Shown here in pieces: positions 5,898 through 6,190 of a stretch of DNA of 6,190 nucleotides. Source of the stretch: Rickettsiaceae bacterium (lineage in GTDB: Bacteria > Pseudomonadota > Alphaproteobacteria > Rickettsiales > Rickettsiaceae); contig JAIOYD010000095.1 of NCBI GenBank assembly GCA_021741285.1, positions 1 through 6,190 on the forward strand, given 5' to 3'. Every line of letters starts with the position of its first letter. Positions within the stretch are counted from its first letter, which is position 1. Both the position numbers and the translations under genes were made by a program. The notes beneath the pieces were generated by a model. That model was not told the origin of the DNA, did not search any database, and worked only from the letters and a program-made list of their open reading frames with translations.

Positions 5898-6190
5898 ATG
5901 TATTGTCCTAATCATATCTATATCGAAAATGTTGCAGGTATTTGTACTGCTTCATGCGGCATGTGTCCCATTGAATCGAGTCCTAGAAAGGGAATTATGA
6001 GCTACGAGGCATTTGAAATAATCGTCTCAAAGCTTTTGCCAATTAAAGATCATATTAAAATGGTAACTTTTGTAGGGCTAGGTGAAAGTTTACTTGATAA
6101 GCATATCTCGGAGAAAATTTTATTGCTCAATGAATCAGGTTTTTCTGGTATTGGTCTGGTTACTAACGCAACAGCCCTTAATGAACAAGT
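5898..6190 (+). CDS. N-terminal part of a third, different radical SAM protein, cut by the right edge
   Basis: The frame is open from ATG 5898 to the window end, giving 97 codons. The radical SAM motif CX3CX2C lies very near the start at C16, C20, C23 (CTASCGMC). GLGES (60-64) stands where the GGEP-type motif is expected, and LVTNAT (87-92) is the next core strand. It aligns with the two other radical SAM proteins only at these core motifs and lacks their long N-terminal leader of about 36 residues before the first cysteine, so it belongs to another subfamily. Whether it has a SPASM or other C-terminal domain cannot be seen. It starts 46 nt after the CmcI-like gene, on the same strand, and is probably part of the same transcript. 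Confidence 0.8.
   Translation, partial: MYCPNHIYIENVAGICTASCGMCPIESSPRKGIMSYEAFEIIVSKLLPIKDHIKMVTFVGLGESLLDKHISEKILLLNESGFSGIGLVTNATALNEQ

Overview
This AT-rich window carries accessory surface-glycan type genes, all on the + strand. It holds four complete tailoring-enzyme genes plus a fifth set apart upstream, and is cut by both edges. The protein families (two radical SAM/SPASM paralogues, an FkbM methyltransferase, an extended SDR, a CmcI-type methyltransferase) are the mix usually found in O-antigen, capsule or flagellin-glycan loci of Gram-negative bacteria. Shine-Dalgarno sites and low GC fit a gammaproteobacterium or a campylobacterium. The sequence does not fix the genus, and the low GC may belong to the locus rather than to the host.

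Layout. Positions 3-161 are the last 52 codons of an unrecognised gene. A gap of about 395 bp follows, with only weak promoter candidates and a 15-codon micro-ORF. The first radical SAM gene (557-1600) ends just before a probable terminator (1611-1638). The next gap, to 1950, contains a 91-bp imperfect inverted repeat and a small palindrome. From 1951 a tight unidirectional run begins, probably one transcript: FkbM methyltransferase (1951-2988), second radical SAM/SPASM paralogue (3018-4034, start corrected from 3012), SDR epimerase/dehydratase-like protein (4051-5031), CmcI-like SAM-dependent enzyme (5111-5851) and the N-terminal part of a third, different radical SAM protein (from 5898 past the right edge). 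Gaps inside this run are 29, 16, 79 and 46 nt.

Working together (inference): the SDR would oxidise, epimerise or dehydrate a nucleotide sugar or related intermediate. The FkbM and CmcI-type enzymes would methylate it, or do a related SAM-dependent step. The radical SAM proteins would carry out a chemically difficult step on the same product. No glycosyltransferase, flippase, polymerase or nucleotidyltransferase is seen, so this looks like the tailoring part of a larger locus.

The most striking feature is an uninterrupted run of nine G (2680-2688) inside the AT-rich FkbM gene. It is in frame here, and either a one-base gain or a one-base loss would truncate the enzyme before a conserved motif. 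This is the pattern expected of a phase-variable ON/OFF switch.
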